Source: Gammaproteobacteria bacterium
GTDB lineage: Bacteria; Pseudomonadota; Gammaproteobacteria; Methylococcales; Methylococcaceae
DNA: 35,306 nt
Reading direction: 5' to 3'
Assembly: GCA_009922685.1 (NCBI GenBank)
Contig: RFVA01000024.1
Location: 1 to 35,306 of the forward strand
Below the pieces are notes generated by a model. The model was not told the DNA's origin, made no database searches, and saw nothing but the letters and a program-made list of their open reading frames with translations. Each line of letters starts with the position of its first letter. Position 1 is the stretch's first letter. The position numbers and the translations under genes are program-made. This document shows positions 11,453 to 20,290 of the stretch, piece after piece.

Positions 11453-12774
11453 TGCCGGGTCTCCTCACCAATAGCCGCCAGGAGATCGGCATAGGCCAAT
11501 GCCTTGTCCCTGAGGGCCGAAAAATAATCAAGGGTCATCGCCTTATAGTTGCGCTCAGCATCCAGCAGATCGATTAATCCAATAGCGCCCTGCCCATAGG
11601 CAAATTCCGCCGAATCCCTCACTTTCTCAATCCGCTGATTCACCTCATGCTCAAATCGGGCCACCACAGCCGCAGCGCCCATCAGTGAAGCATGCGCCGA
11701 AATGACTTCCTGGTGGATCGTATTGCGGACCTGCTCCTTTTGGAGGCGCGCTTGGTTGAGACCTGCAACCGCCTTGCCGATATCACCCTGAAACTGATTA
11801 AAAATGGGCATTGGGGCGCTGATGTTAAAAATCCCAGAATCCGTCACCAAATTGCCACCATCATGAACAAAGCCTGCTGAAACGGTGACATCAGGAACAA
11901 TGAGGCGCCTGGCTAATTCAACCTCCCGCTCCATCTGGTCGGCCCGAAGGGACTGCGCCTTCAAATCGGGACGCGTGGCATAGGCTTCTTCCACCAGCAC
12001 GGTATCCTTCGATTTCTCTAGATAATCAGGAACACTGGGCCACTCGTCCACGATATCAACGATCATGGCCTCCTGAGGCCAATTCAAGAGATTCGCGAGC
12101 GCACTGCGATTGGACTTCAGGAAGGCCATCGCCTTGTCGACCTCTCCTTTGGCCTTGAGACTTTCAACCTCGACCCGGACCAAATCAGACTCTGAAATAT
12201 CCCCAACCGAATGCCGCAACTGATTGGCGTGGACGATCTTGTCGTAACGATGCGCGACATCATGAGCCACTGACAACGCCTTTTGGGCCAGAAGAACATC
12301 ATAAACTGCCCGCCTCACCCGGTTAAGGAGAATCCGGACCGTGTCTTTAAAATCCGTCTCGACCGCCTCACGACCGATCTGACTACTCTCCGTCCTTAGC
12401 GCCCGCTTCCCATTCGTTTCAATCAGTTGCGTCACGATGAGATTATAACCAAGCGCCTTCTGACCCACCTGAGGGTTGGCAGAAAACGATCCACCATAAC
12501 CCCCAAGCTCATTAAAGCCGAAAGAAAGAAACGGATTGGGTATGGCCGAGGCAATCCACTCCTGCGCCTCCGCCTCATCGATCTGATACAAGGAGGCGAT
12601 CAGCTCGAGATTACGTTCAAAAAAGAGGGCGACGACTTGCGCTTCGGCCATGACCTTAGGCGCAGCGTCTCGGGGAGACGCCTCGACTTTTTGTTTTGGA
12701 GGTCTCACTTCCGCAGGGACATCATGGGCCACGGTCATGAATAAACAACAACAGAAAAGCCTCAGGAAACGCAT
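11449..12774 (-). CDS. czcC: TolC-family outer membrane efflux protein (CzcC-like)
   Basis: Outer-membrane channel of the tripartite metal pump, 441 aa from the chosen start. It has an N-terminal signal peptide (MRFLRLFCCCLFMTVAHDVPAEV) and two outer-membrane-efflux repeats of long amphipathic helices (about 60-245 and 260-435). The open frame continues upstream to 12933 with a Cys/Arg-rich translation that does not look coding. ATG at 12774 has TGAGG about 5 nt upstream and gives the signal peptide. It is the first gene of the four-gene efflux operon. No metal-responsive regulator (MerR, ArsR or two-component) is adjacent. Confidence 0.85.
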   Translation of the reverse strand: MRFLRLFCCCLFMTVAHDVPAEVRPPKQKVEASPRDAAPKVMAEAQVVALFFERNLELIASLYQIDEAEAQEWIASAIPNPFLSFGFNELGGYGGSFSANPQVGQKALGYNLIVTQLIETNGKRALRTESSQIGREAVETDFKDTVRILLNRVRRAVYDVLLAQKALSVAHDVAHRYDKIVHANQLRHSVGDISESDLVRVEVESLKAKGEVDKAMAFLKSNRSALANLLNWPQEAMIVDIVDEWPSVPDYLEKSKDTVLVEEAYATRPDLKAQSLRADQMEREVELARRLIVPDVTVSAGFVHDGGNLVTDSGIFNISAPMPIFNQFQGDIGKAVAGLNQARLQKEQVRNTIHQEVISAHASLMGAAAVVARFEHEVNQRIEKVRDSAEFAYGQGAIGLIDLLDAERNYKAMTLDYFSALRDKALAYADLLAAIGEETRH

Positions 12775-13188
12775 AACCTCAGAAGAATCAACGCCCATCA
12801 AATCATAGGAAGGGGACCGAACCCACTCGACGACGGACTCGATGCCAGAACGACAGCACAAGCACAGTCTGTGCCGAGGAAGGCATCGCCCGTAGCGCCA
12901 GGGGCTGGCTCTCTCTCCCCGCGCGATTCCCATCGTCTTTTAAACCTTTAGGGTCCAAGCACCCCAATGGATCGGTTTAAATAAACCAACCAAACTCACC
13001 CGAAAGCGCCCCAAGGCAATCGGGCTTATCATCAGAAGACGTTCTAAGAGAACATCTGAGTCACTATTGTTTTTAGGCGATACCAATAATATAACACGCC
13101 TAAATGACAAGCCATCAGCGATCAAAGGTCTCAAAGAGGCCCCTCTAGGAAACGACGAAGACAACTCGCCCCTAAAGATCGATGGCTT
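12775..13188. promoter_or_regulatory. Divergent promoter region between the czc-like operon and dabA
   Basis: This 414-bp gap must hold the promoters for both divergent operons. It contains two dyads: GGTTT-AAAT-AAACC at 12974-12987, and TTTAGGCG-N17-CGCCTAAA at 13072-13104. The second spacer includes a TAATAT (13087-13092) that could be a plus-strand -10 box, with TTGTTT at 13067-13072 upstream, although the spacing (14 nt) is short. I see no sigma-54 site (TGGCAC-N5-TTGC). An open frame across this gap on the minus strand (12940-13212) shows no protein-family features. Confidence 0.4.
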
Positions 13189-15873
13189 ATGATGGCGAAT
13201 AGCCTCATTCATGGCCCGTTAGTTGCTTTAGACAGAGGAGATGATCCTCCAACCCATGATGTCATGACCACTGAAAGCCACCCAGCCAAGACCAAGCCCG
13301 CGCCCCCTCACGACCATTCTCCTCCGGCCAAAGCGACCAAGCTTGTTTTCGATCTTGACTCAGCGCTTGAACATATTGCCCACTGGCTCCCAAGCCAAAG
13401 TCCCATCAAAGACTTCATCCACCACAACACCCTTCACGCCCTGCAGCATAGACCCTTTCACGAAGCGATCGCCATCGCCTCCAGAATCTACGGCGCCAAA
13501 AGCTACCTTCCTCTGTCTGAATATCAGACCCGCTTCCGCGAGGGGCGAATTTACGACTTTGCCCTAGAACGCGCCCTTGAATCGGTAGAACCGGATCCTG
13601 ATCTGCGGGAGCGCCTCAAGGAGGAACTTTTTCGAGACGATCATGAAGCGCACTACCCTCCTTTGTCACTGGCGCTTCATGGCCTGCGTCAAACTTGGCT
13701 GACCCATATAGAGGTCAACCTCGATGCCCAAGTGCATCCTATCTTGTTCCGATTCATTGCCAACTTTCTTGATCAGGGCATTAGTCGTTGGTCGGTCGCC
13801 AGGGACGGAGAATCCCTTTGGAAGTGCCTTTATCGACTGACCGAGGATTCCTTTGTGCCGCTCTACCCCTTCAAGGACCCAGGGATTAGGAAGATTCTCT
13901 CGATGACCCCCGATGAAGCCATTCTCTTTTGTCTTCAAAAAATCGTGGGTGATGAGACACTCTTTGGGGTCTACCTCCTTGAATTAGCTCTTGGGCACCC
14001 CGGCTGGTCGGGGATGGTTCGCGTCATCGAAACGAACCCAGAGAGCCTTTTGACACGGCGTACCATCTCTCTGAAGGAGTTCATAGCTGTTGAGCTTGCG
14101 ATGGAAATGGCCCTTTTATTGATGAAGCGCGGACCCCACTTTCAGTCACTCTCAAAGGTGCCGGGCATCGATGAAGCCCCTTCTTTTGCAGAAACACTGG
14201 ATCAGTCCACAACGCCCCAACACCTCAAGACCTGGCACGAGGCCATGGAATTCTCGCTCCACGCAGAACTCCTAAGGGCGCTCCAGCAGCTGCCAAAGCC
14301 TGCACCCCTCAGAGAGATCAAAGTACAAGCGCTTTTTTGTATCGATGACCGTGAATGTTCTTTGCGGCGCCATCTAGAGGAAATCTCACCCGCGATTGAA
14401 ACCTTCGGTGCCGCTGGCTTCTTCGGCATCGAATTCTTCTTCAAAGGGATCGACGACATTTATCCTGTTGCGCAATGTCCGGCCGTCATCACCCCCAAAC
14501 ATCTCGTTATCGAGTCTGAATCCTCACCCAAGATCCAGCCTGAAATCCTCTCAAGACCGTCCCTCGACCCCCTTAAAAAGTCGCAGCTGATGCGCAACTG
14601 GCTGTTCACGCAGACCATGGGGCTTGGTTACGCCGCCAAACTCGCATGGGATGTCTTCAGACCCGGCGCCCCGATGGTGAAGATTAAAAAGCTCGCAGAG
14701 GTGGACAACCCAACACGTCTTCATCTCCTAAGGGTAACCAACGAACCGAACGATCAGGGCCAGCTGCTCGGCTTCACACCCACTGAAATGGCCGACCGCC
14801 TTGAATCCCTCTTCAAAAATATCGGGTTAACCGAGGCTTTCGCCCCCGTCGTTGTGGTGGTCGCTCACGGCTCAAGCAGCACCAACAACCCTCATTTTGC
14901 AGCCTATGACTGTGGAGCCTGTGCCGGTAAGCCTGGAGCACCCAACGCGAGAGCGTTTGCCCACATGGCTAACCTTCCGGAAGTCCGCAGCCTCCTTCAA
15001 AGCCGCGGCATTAATATTCCTCCAAACACCCTGTTTATTCCGGCTCTTCACAACACCAGCCGGGATGAGGTGACCTACTACGATCAGCAGGATTGGCCAA
15101 GCGAACAACCGGAAGGCTTAAGTCACTTCCAGTCGGTCATGACCAAGGCACTTTCACGAAATGCCCATGAGCGCTGTCGCTGGTTTGAATTAGGGCCCAC
15201 ATCAAGCTCAGAGGCTGCCGCCGTCCATCATGTCCGCATCAGGGCCTCTTCGATCTTTGAGCCGCGCCCTGAGCTCAATCACTCCAACAACCTCTATTGC
15301 ATCGTGGGGCCTAGAAGCCTTACTGAAGCGCTTTTTCTTGATCGTCGGGCATTCCTCCATTCCTACGACCCTCACCAGGATCCAGACGGGGAAAGACTCT
15401 CAAGAATCCTTTCTCAGGTCATTCCCGTTTGCGGGGGAATCAATCTCGAATACCTCTTCTCACGGATTGACAACTCCATGTATGGCGCCGGCACCAAGCT
15501 TCCCCATAATGTGATTGGACTCTTGGGCGTTGCCAATGGCGTCGAAGGCGACCTTAGAACAGGCCTCCCTTCCCAGATGATCGAGGTTCATGAGCCTTCA
15601 AGACTGCTGATTGTCGTCCATCAGACGACGGCCATCCTCGATGCAGCTCTGTCAAAGATCCCCGCCTTCAAAGCGTGGCTTGATCATGAATGGCTGCGTC
15701 TTGCAGCCCTAGATCCCACCACATCCGAACTCCTCCTCTATGGACCTAGCCGCTGGGAAGCTCTCTCGTTTCCTGAGCGCTTTACGACCCCAGAGGGGAG
15801 TTCGTCGCGCGCGATCTACGAGGGAAAATCCAACACCATTCCCACTCATATTTTGAGGAAGGTCTCCCAATGA
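13189..15873 (+). CDS. dabA: Inorganic carbon uptake protein DabA (DUF2309)
   Basis: Cytoplasmic, beta-carbonic-anhydrase-like subunit of the DAB inorganic carbon accumulation system. It forms a complex with DabB and is thought to convert CO2 to bicarbonate in one direction. The 894-aa protein keeps the zinc site: C384 and D386 in FCIDDRE (383-389), H560 in VVAHGSSS and C575 in AAYDCGACAG. The 15-residue spacing of the last two equals that reported for Halothiobacillus DabA. The N-terminal IHHNTLHAL (77-85) is another family signature. The start is uncertain: ATG at 13189 (or 13192) gives a 50-residue polar, Pro/His-rich leader, and ATG at 13264 is an alternative; none has a good ribosome site. 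It overlaps dabB by ATGA. Confidence 0.93.
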   Translation: MMANSLIHGPLVALDRGDDPPTHDVMTTESHPAKTKPAPPHDHSPPAKATKLVFDLDSALEHIAHWLPSQSPIKDFIHHNTLHALQHRPFHEAIAIASRIYGAKSYLPLSEYQTRFREGRIYDFALERALESVEPDPDLRERLKEELFRDDHEAHYPPLSLALHGLRQTWLTHIEVNLDAQVHPILFRFIANFLDQGISRWSVARDGESLWKCLYRLTEDSFVPLYPFKDPGIRKILSMTPDEAILFCLQKIVGDETLFGVYLLELALGHPGWSGMVRVIETNPESLLTRRTISLKEFIAVELAMEMALLLMKRGPHFQSLSKVPGIDEAPSFAETLDQSTTPQHLKTWHEAMEFSLHAELLRALQQLPKPAPLREIKVQALFCIDDRECSLRRHLEEISPAIETFGAAGFFGIEFFFKGIDDIYPVAQCPAVITPKHLVIESESSPKIQPEILSRPSLDPLKKSQLMRNWLFTQTMGLGYAAKLAWDVFRPGAPMVKIKKLAEVDNPTRLHLLRVTNEPNDQGQLLGFTPTEMADRLESLFKNIGLTEAFAPVVVVVAHGSSSTNNPHFAAYDCGACAGKPGAPNARAFAHMANLPEVRSLLQSRGINIPPNTLFIPALHNTSRDEVTYYDQQDWPSEQPEGLSHFQSVMTKALSRNAHERCRWFELGPTSSSEAAAVHHVRIRASSIFEPRPELNHSNNLYCIVGPRSLTEALFLDRRAFLHSYDPHQDPDGERLSRILSQVIPVCGGINLEYLFSRIDNSMYGAGTKLPHNVIGLLGVANGVEGDLRTGLPSQMIEVHEPSRLLIVVHQTTAILDAALSKIPAFKAWLDHEWLRLAALDPTTSELLLYGPSRWEALSFPERFTTPEGSSSRAIYEGKSNTIPTHILRKVSQ

Positions 15874-17741
15874 ATGACCTGATTCTAGCCTGCCTATTGA
15901 TCCCTCTTCTGGGCTTTATTTTCATTTTCCTCCTGGGTGGGACCGAGCAGCGAGTGGCTTTCATCAGCCTCTGGATGACCCGCCTCCTCGGCGCCGCGAT
16001 CATTGGGCTACTCTCACTCTGGGCGTGGCTTGGATTTCCTGCTCATGAATTCCATTGGTTCAACCTCCTGGAACAGGGGGACTATCAATTTCCTATCCTC
16101 TTTCTATTTGACCGAATTGGCGCCGCCTACCTCTTTTGCACCTGGGTGATCTTTTCAATCATTGTTCGCTACTGTCGGCACTACCTCCACCGTGAGGCCG
16201 GTTATCGCCGATTCTTTCTGACCATCTTCAGTTTTGTTTTTGGCCTCAACATGGTGATCCTTTCAGGGGTTCTCGACATGTTCTTTGCCGGCTGGGAGAT
16301 TGTTGGCATCTCCTCCTTTCTCCTGATCGCGTTTTATCGGCATCGCTTTCAACCCATCCGAAATGCCCTTAGGGCCTACAGCATCTACCGACTCTGTGAT
16401 TTTGGACTCTTGCTGGCCGCCCTCCTGATTGACCTTCTCCTCCATGGCCGCAATCATTTTTCTGAGCTCAAAGAGGTCCTCAGTGACGGTTATCCCCCAG
16501 GCGGCTATATCGAATTCTTCGGCCTCTCACTCCTCCTGATCATTGCAGCTTCTGGAAAATCAGCCCAATTCCCTTTCTGCTTTTGGATTCCGCGAGCGAT
16601 GGAGGGACCCACGCCTTCAAGCGCCATCTTCTATGGGGCGCTCTCCGTCCATCTTGGGGTGTTCCTCCTCTTAAGAACCCAGCCGATCTGGGGGTTTGAA
16701 CTCCCCTCTAGGCTGATTGTGATGACCATCGGAGTCCTCACCGTTTTTGTCGCGAGCATCTCAGAACAAGCCCAATCCAATATCAAAGGACAAATCGCCT
16801 ACGCCTCGATCACGCAGGTAGGCTTTATGTTTATTGAGCTGGCCTTTGGCTTTGAAGCACTGGTGCTGTTTCACTTCCTGGGTAATGCCTTTCTAAGGTG
16901 CTACCAGCTTTTGGTATCGCCATCAATTGTGGCCCATCTCCTAAGAGTCGAGGGGGAAACCGATGTGAACTTTGATATCCGAAAGAGCGCTCTGGCCCAC
17001 TCCCTCCCCATGACGCTCAGGCAGTCCCTCCCAGAAACCCTTCAAAACACCCTCGAAGTGATGGCACTCCAGGAGTTCAACCTTGAAACCCTGGTGCGAT
17101 CCGTCCTCTGGGATTCCTTCAGAGACCTTGGTCATCTCTTGAGTCGAATCCATCCATTCTTAAAGACCGCTATCCTCCTGGTGGCCCTCGGGATAGGCGT
17201 CATACTCTTTGAGAAGGGCTTCAACATTAGGCCTTACTTTGGCCTTCTGGCCGCACTTGGCATGGTCTATCTCTCAGCGATGGCCTTCAGCCGCAAAAGG
17301 ACCCCGATATGGACCTGGAATCAGGTCGGCCTGAGTACGCTCTTCGCTGGTGTCGGCACCTCTTTGATCAGTGATGAGCAGGGGTACTTGGTGCTCTTTT
17401 TTAGTGGCATCATCGTGGCTTGGCTGCTAGGTCTTCTCCTCATTGTGAGGATGACCCGCATTGATGGGCCCACAATGAACCCTTACATGTACCGCGCCAT
17501 GGATGAAAAAATGCCTATCCATGCTTTGTTATTCTTTCTGGCCTTCCTCGGATTGGTCGGATTTCCGATCACCCCAGCTTTTCTGGGCCAAGATCTCATG
17601 CTGTTCCATCTCAGCAGTGAACATGCTTGGATGGCCCCACTGGTCGCGATTGCCTTCGTTCTAAACGGCATCTCCGCTTCAGGGATCTACATGAGAATCT
17701 GCGCCGGCCGCCCGGTCGAAATCCGCCCTTCGGCCGGCTAA
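15870..17741 (+). CDS. dabB: Inorganic carbon uptake subunit DabB (NuoL/antiporter-like)
   Basis: Membrane partner of DabA, related to the proton-conducting subunits NuoL/NdhF/MrpA; in DAB systems it couples ion flow to DabA. It is 623 aa with about 14-16 hydrophobic segments. The NuoL core is recognisable in the region about 120-330 (for example MFFAGWEIVGISSFLLIAFY, near 135-154, with the conserved Glu, and SGKSAQFPFCFWIPRAMEGP, 229-248, with the conserved Lys and the EGPTP signature). Translation is coupled to dabA through a 4-nt overlap. The gene is too short for a complete NuoL plus lateral helix, and its position beside dabA argues for DabB over a complex I subunit. Confidence 0.9.
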   Translation: MNDLILACLLIPLLGFIFIFLLGGTEQRVAFISLWMTRLLGAAIIGLLSLWAWLGFPAHEFHWFNLLEQGDYQFPILFLFDRIGAAYLFCTWVIFSIIVRYCRHYLHREAGYRRFFLTIFSFVFGLNMVILSGVLDMFFAGWEIVGISSFLLIAFYRHRFQPIRNALRAYSIYRLCDFGLLLAALLIDLLLHGRNHFSELKEVLSDGYPPGGYIEFFGLSLLLIIAASGKSAQFPFCFWIPRAMEGPTPSSAIFYGALSVHLGVFLLLRTQPIWGFELPSRLIVMTIGVLTVFVASISEQAQSNIKGQIAYASITQVGFMFIELAFGFEALVLFHFLGNAFLRCYQLLVSPSIVAHLLRVEGETDVNFDIRKSALAHSLPMTLRQSLPETLQNTLEVMALQEFNLETLVRSVLWDSFRDLGHLLSRIHPFLKTAILLVALGIGVILFEKGFNIRPYFGLLAALGMVYLSAMAFSRKRTPIWTWNQVGLSTLFAGVGTSLISDEQGYLVLFFSGIIVAWLLGLLLIVRMTRIDGPTMNPYMYRAMDEKMPIHALLFFLAFLGLVGFPITPAFLGQDLMLFHLSSEHAWMAPLVAIAFVLNGISASGIYMRICAGRPVEIRPSAG

Positions 17742-17786
17742 GAGCCAGCGCTCCAAGGACAATCCATTAGCGACACACGACCCTCT

Positions 17787-19175
17787 ATGCCCCACACTCT
17801 CCTCATCATTGAAGACGAACCACTCCTCGGACAGGAATTAACGCGGCATTATGGGAAAGAAGGCTGGGAGGTCGAATGGGCACGAACGCTGGGTGATGCG
17901 CGAGAGCTCCTGAAGGAAGGTCGACTCGAGCCACTCCTCGTCCTCTCCGACATGAACCTGCCTGACGGCAATGCACTCGATTTCATGGAGGACATCAAAA
18001 ACTCACTGGTTCACGCCGAATGGATCTTTCTAACGGGCTATGGCGGCGTCCAGGATTCGGTACGTGCCCTGAGGCTCGGTGCCTATGAGTTCCTTGAAAA
18101 ACCCTGTGAAATGTCGCGCCTTGACCTGGTGATGGCCAGCGCGACCCGGAGCGCTCAGGCTCAACGCCGACTCCTAGAGCAGGCTGAAGCAGGCTCCAGA
18201 CGCTTTTCTCCAACCGCTTTTGTCGGTAAAAGCCATGCCGCTGAAGCTATCCGGGAAATGCTGACGCGGCTGAATCGCGTCCCTTTCAGTGCGATCATCA
18301 TTGGCGGTGAAACCGGGACCGGCAAAGGTTTAGTCGCCCGCATTCTTCATCACGGCGGCCGCCGAGGACCTCACCCGCTCGTGGAGCTCAACTGCGCGGC
18401 GCTCCCTCGAGACCTCATGGAATCTGAACTCTTTGGCCATGAGGCCGGCGCTTTCACCGGGGCCAGTGGCCGCCATCGAGGCTTGATTGAACAGGCAGAT
18501 AACGGCACGCTCTTCCTCGATGAAATCGGCGAAATGCCCCTGGACCTTCAGGCTAAACTCCTAAAAGCCATTGAGGATCGTAAATTTAGACGCCTCGGTT
18601 CCGAGCGCGAAATCAGTGTGGATGTCCAAATCCTTGCTGCCAGTCACCGTGACCTTGAATCCATGGTCCGAGAGGGCCGTTTTAGAAGTGACCTTTATCA
18701 CCGGCTGAGTGTCTTCAAAATTCATCTTCCCCCCTTGCGGGAAGTGAGAGAGGATCTTGACGAGCTGGTCCCTCTCTTCATTGCGGAACTGAATGCCAAG
18801 GCGGCAAAACAAGTGAGAACCGTCCCAGAGAAGGTCTGGGAGCAACTCAGAAATCACGATTGGCCAGGAAATGTCCGAGAGCTTCGCAACGTCGTCGAAC
18901 GCTGTGTGCTGTTTGCCGAAGGGCCCATCTTCCCTGCCCAATGGCTTCAACTCAACACCCAGCCTCCAAAATCGATTTCAGCGGAGGATCTTCGAACGGG
19001 CCTCCTGATACCTCTTGATGGCAGCATGGATCTCGATGATATGGACCGTTACATCATTGAGACCACATTAACGACCCATCAAGGGAACGTGACGGCAGCT
19101 GCCCGCGCGCTTGGAACCACCAGAGAAACCTTGCGTTACCGAGTTCGAAAATATGGATTAAAGGAAGGAAATTAA
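17787..19175 (+). CDS. Sigma-54-dependent response regulator (NtrC family)
   Basis: Transcription activator, 462 aa with the full three-domain layout. The receiver domain (1-120) has phospho-acceptor D55 with E9/D10, T83 and K105. The sigma-54 AAA+ domain (about 143-375) has Walker A GETGTGKG (174-181), the GAFTGA loop that contacts sigma-54 (221-226) and Walker [11 protein letters not shown] (241-250). A Fis-type helix-turn-helix lies at about 430-458. All key residues are present, so it should be a working ATPase activator. No histidine kinase is adjacent. It lies 45 bp after dabB on the same strand and ahead of a terminator, so it is probably in the dab transcription unit. Its target genes are not known; control of dabAB is an inference. 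Confidence 0.92.
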   Translation: MPHTLLIIEDEPLLGQELTRHYGKEGWEVEWARTLGDARELLKEGRLEPLLVLSDMNLPDGNALDFMEDIKNSLVHAEWIFLTGYGGVQDSVRALRLGAYEFLEKPCEMSRLDLVMASATRSAQAQRRLLEQAEAGSRRFSPTAFVGKSHAAEAIREMLTRLNRVPFSAIIIGGETGTGKGLVARILHHGGRRGPHPLVELNCAALPRDLMESELFGHEAGAFTGASGRHRGLIEQADNGTLFLDEIGEMPLDLQAKLLKAIEDRKFRRLGSEREISVDVQILAASHRDLESMVREGRFRSDLYHRLSVFKIHLPPLREVREDLDELVPLFIAELNAKAAKQVRTVPEKVWEQLRNHDWPGNVRELRNVVERCVLFAEGPIFPAQWLQLNTQPPKSISAEDLRTGLLIPLDGSMDLDDMDRYIIETTLTTHQGNVTAAARALGTTRETLRYRVRKYGLKEGN

Positions 19176-19194
19176 CGACCACCTTTCCGTAGAA

Positions 19195-19219
19195 AGCGAA
19201 CTGAGTTCGCTCTATTTTT
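19195..19219 (+). terminator. Intrinsic terminator after the dab-regulator unit
   Basis: A perfect 7-bp stem (AGCGAAC-TGA-GTTCGCT, 19195-19211) is followed by CTATTTTT, the classic stem plus T-run of a Rho-independent terminator. It lies 19 bp after the stop of the response regulator gene and closes the dabA-dabB-regulator transcription unit. Confidence 0.85.
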
Positions 19220-19233
19220 CATGGAAGCCACCG

Positions 19234-19569
19234 ATGGATGAAAGACCAATGAACACGAAAGCAAAGCGATTAAACGCCTCAGCCTTGATGCCTTCTATAG
19301 CCTTTTTAGGCCTCATCATGGGCCTTCCAGCCCCAGCCATGGCGCAAAACTTTGGTCGTGGTCAAGATCTCTATAAACAGCATTGTGAATCGTGTCATGA
19401 GGACCTCCTCCATACCCGTAATAAGAAAATTAAGAACCTCGACACCCTAAGGCGGAGAATTCAGGATTGGGCATCACATACGGGGAATACTTGGTCCTAT
19501 GAAGAAATCGAAGATGTGCTCTTTTACCTCAACAAAAGCTTCTATGGATTTGACCAGCAACCGCTTTAA
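19234..19569 (+). CDS. Small monoheme c-type cytochrome without a Met ligand
   Basis: Exported 111-aa protein. The signal peptide ends at about APAMAQ (34-38) and is followed by a single haem motif, CESCH (51-55). No Met occurs after the haem site, so a normal His/Met ligation is not possible; H60 and a His in WASHTGN are the only alternative ligands. The C-terminal pattern W-x-EEIEDVLFYLNKSFYGF resembles a group of small cytochromes ending in YLNxxxYxF. The start at 19234 has GGAAG 6 nt upstream; ATG at 19249 is an alternative that gives the same signal core. Probably a periplasmic electron carrier or sensor; the partner is unknown. Confidence 0.75.
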   Translation: MDERPMNTKAKRLNASALMPSIAFLGLIMGLPAPAMAQNFGRGQDLYKQHCESCHEDLLHTRNKKIKNLDTLRRRIQDWASHTGNTWSYEEIEDVLFYLNKSFYGFDQQPL

Positions 19570-19614
19570 AATCTCTTCTCCGATTAAGGTTCCATTTTCT
19601 TCATTTCCTTGCGC

Positions 19615-19723
19615 TAGAATGAAGCAGCGCGGTGAGGTCTGAGATCTTTCGCGCCCACCACCAAACCGGAATCTCAGAATCAACGCTGACGTCAGCAACC
19701 GAGTACCACAAAAGGACGAAGCC
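19615..19723 (+). promoter_or_regulatory. Probable promoter and structured leader of the Spy-like lipoprotein gene
   Basis: TAGAAT at 19615-19620 is a plausible -10 box, though no good -35 is seen. The roughly 100-nt leader then contains an inverted repeat TCTGAGAT (19638-19645) / ATCTCAGA (19671-19678) and a perfect 12-bp palindrome GCTGACGTCAGC (19685-19696), about 27 bp before the start codon. The palindrome could be an operator or an RNA hairpin. Confidence 0.4.
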
Positions 19724-20272
19724 ATGAACGCTCAACAGACTCTTTTTCGCGCCGCGGCAGCTGCAACATTGATTGCTGCCACTCTTTTCAGTGGCTGCGC
19801 CCAAACGCCAAAGCCCCTCACCCCGATCTCTGCCAACGATCCTGAAATGAAGGCGCTGGATGCCGATCGCGCCAAATATAGGGAGAAGAAAGTCGCTCTG
19901 ATCGAAAAAGCACTGAACCTCAACGCCCAAGAGCACGATGCTTTCTGGCGGGAATACTACCCCTATGAGGCAGAACTTAAGAAAGTCTACGATGAGCGTT
20001 ACAGCATCATTCGTGATTACGCGGCCAACTATGAAAACATGAACGATGAGATCGCTGACAACCTGGCACTTCGCTCATTGAAGATTCGTGATGACCGCAA
20101 CGAACTTTTCAGGAAATACTACGGCCGGATTAAGAAGGCGACTTCAGCCCTGATCGCAGGTCAGTTCCTGCAGATCGAGAACGAACTTAATCTATTATCA
20201 GACCTCAAGATCAGCACGGAAACTCCGATTCTTCCCCGCGATGTCAGCCCGACCACCGTGATGAAAAAATAA
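19724..20272 (+). CDS. Helical periplasmic lipoprotein, Spy/CpxP-like in appearance
   Basis: A 182-aa protein with a lipoprotein signal: hydrophobic residues 9-22 and lipobox FSGC, with the modified Cys at about 25. The mature part is nearly all charged amphipathic helix (about 45-155), with the pattern KVALIEKALNLNAQEHDAFW and then YDERYSIIRDYAANY. This looks like the LTxxQ-type helical hairpins of Spy/CpxP-like periplasmic stress chaperones, but I cannot show homology by eye. It stands alone after a structured leader, which suggests separate regulation. Function unknown; a role in envelope stress is inference. Confidence 0.7.
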   Translation: MNAQQTLFRAAAAATLIAATLFSGCAQTPKPLTPISANDPEMKALDADRAKYREKKVALIEKALNLNAQEHDAFWREYYPYEAELKKVYDERYSIIRDYAANYENMNDEIADNLALRSLKIRDDRNELFRKYYGRIKKATSALIAGQFLQIENELNLLSDLKISTETPILPRDVSPTTVMKK

Positions 20273-20290
20273 GCAAAATCTCCAAAGCAC

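Noticed and set aside
12775-12933. N-terminal extension of the outer-membrane channel to 12933
   Set aside because: The extra 53 codons give an Arg/Cys-rich sequence that would hide the signal peptide; the ATG at 12774 has a ribosome site.
12775-13188. Sigma-54 promoter for dabA
   Set aside because: No TGGCAC-N5-TTGC or GG-N10-GC element in good match was found upstream of dabA, although a sigma-54 activator is encoded downstream.
12940-13212. A 90-codon minus-strand frame in the czcC-dabA gap
   Set aside because: It overlaps the dabA start and the promoter dyads, and its translation has no recognisable features.
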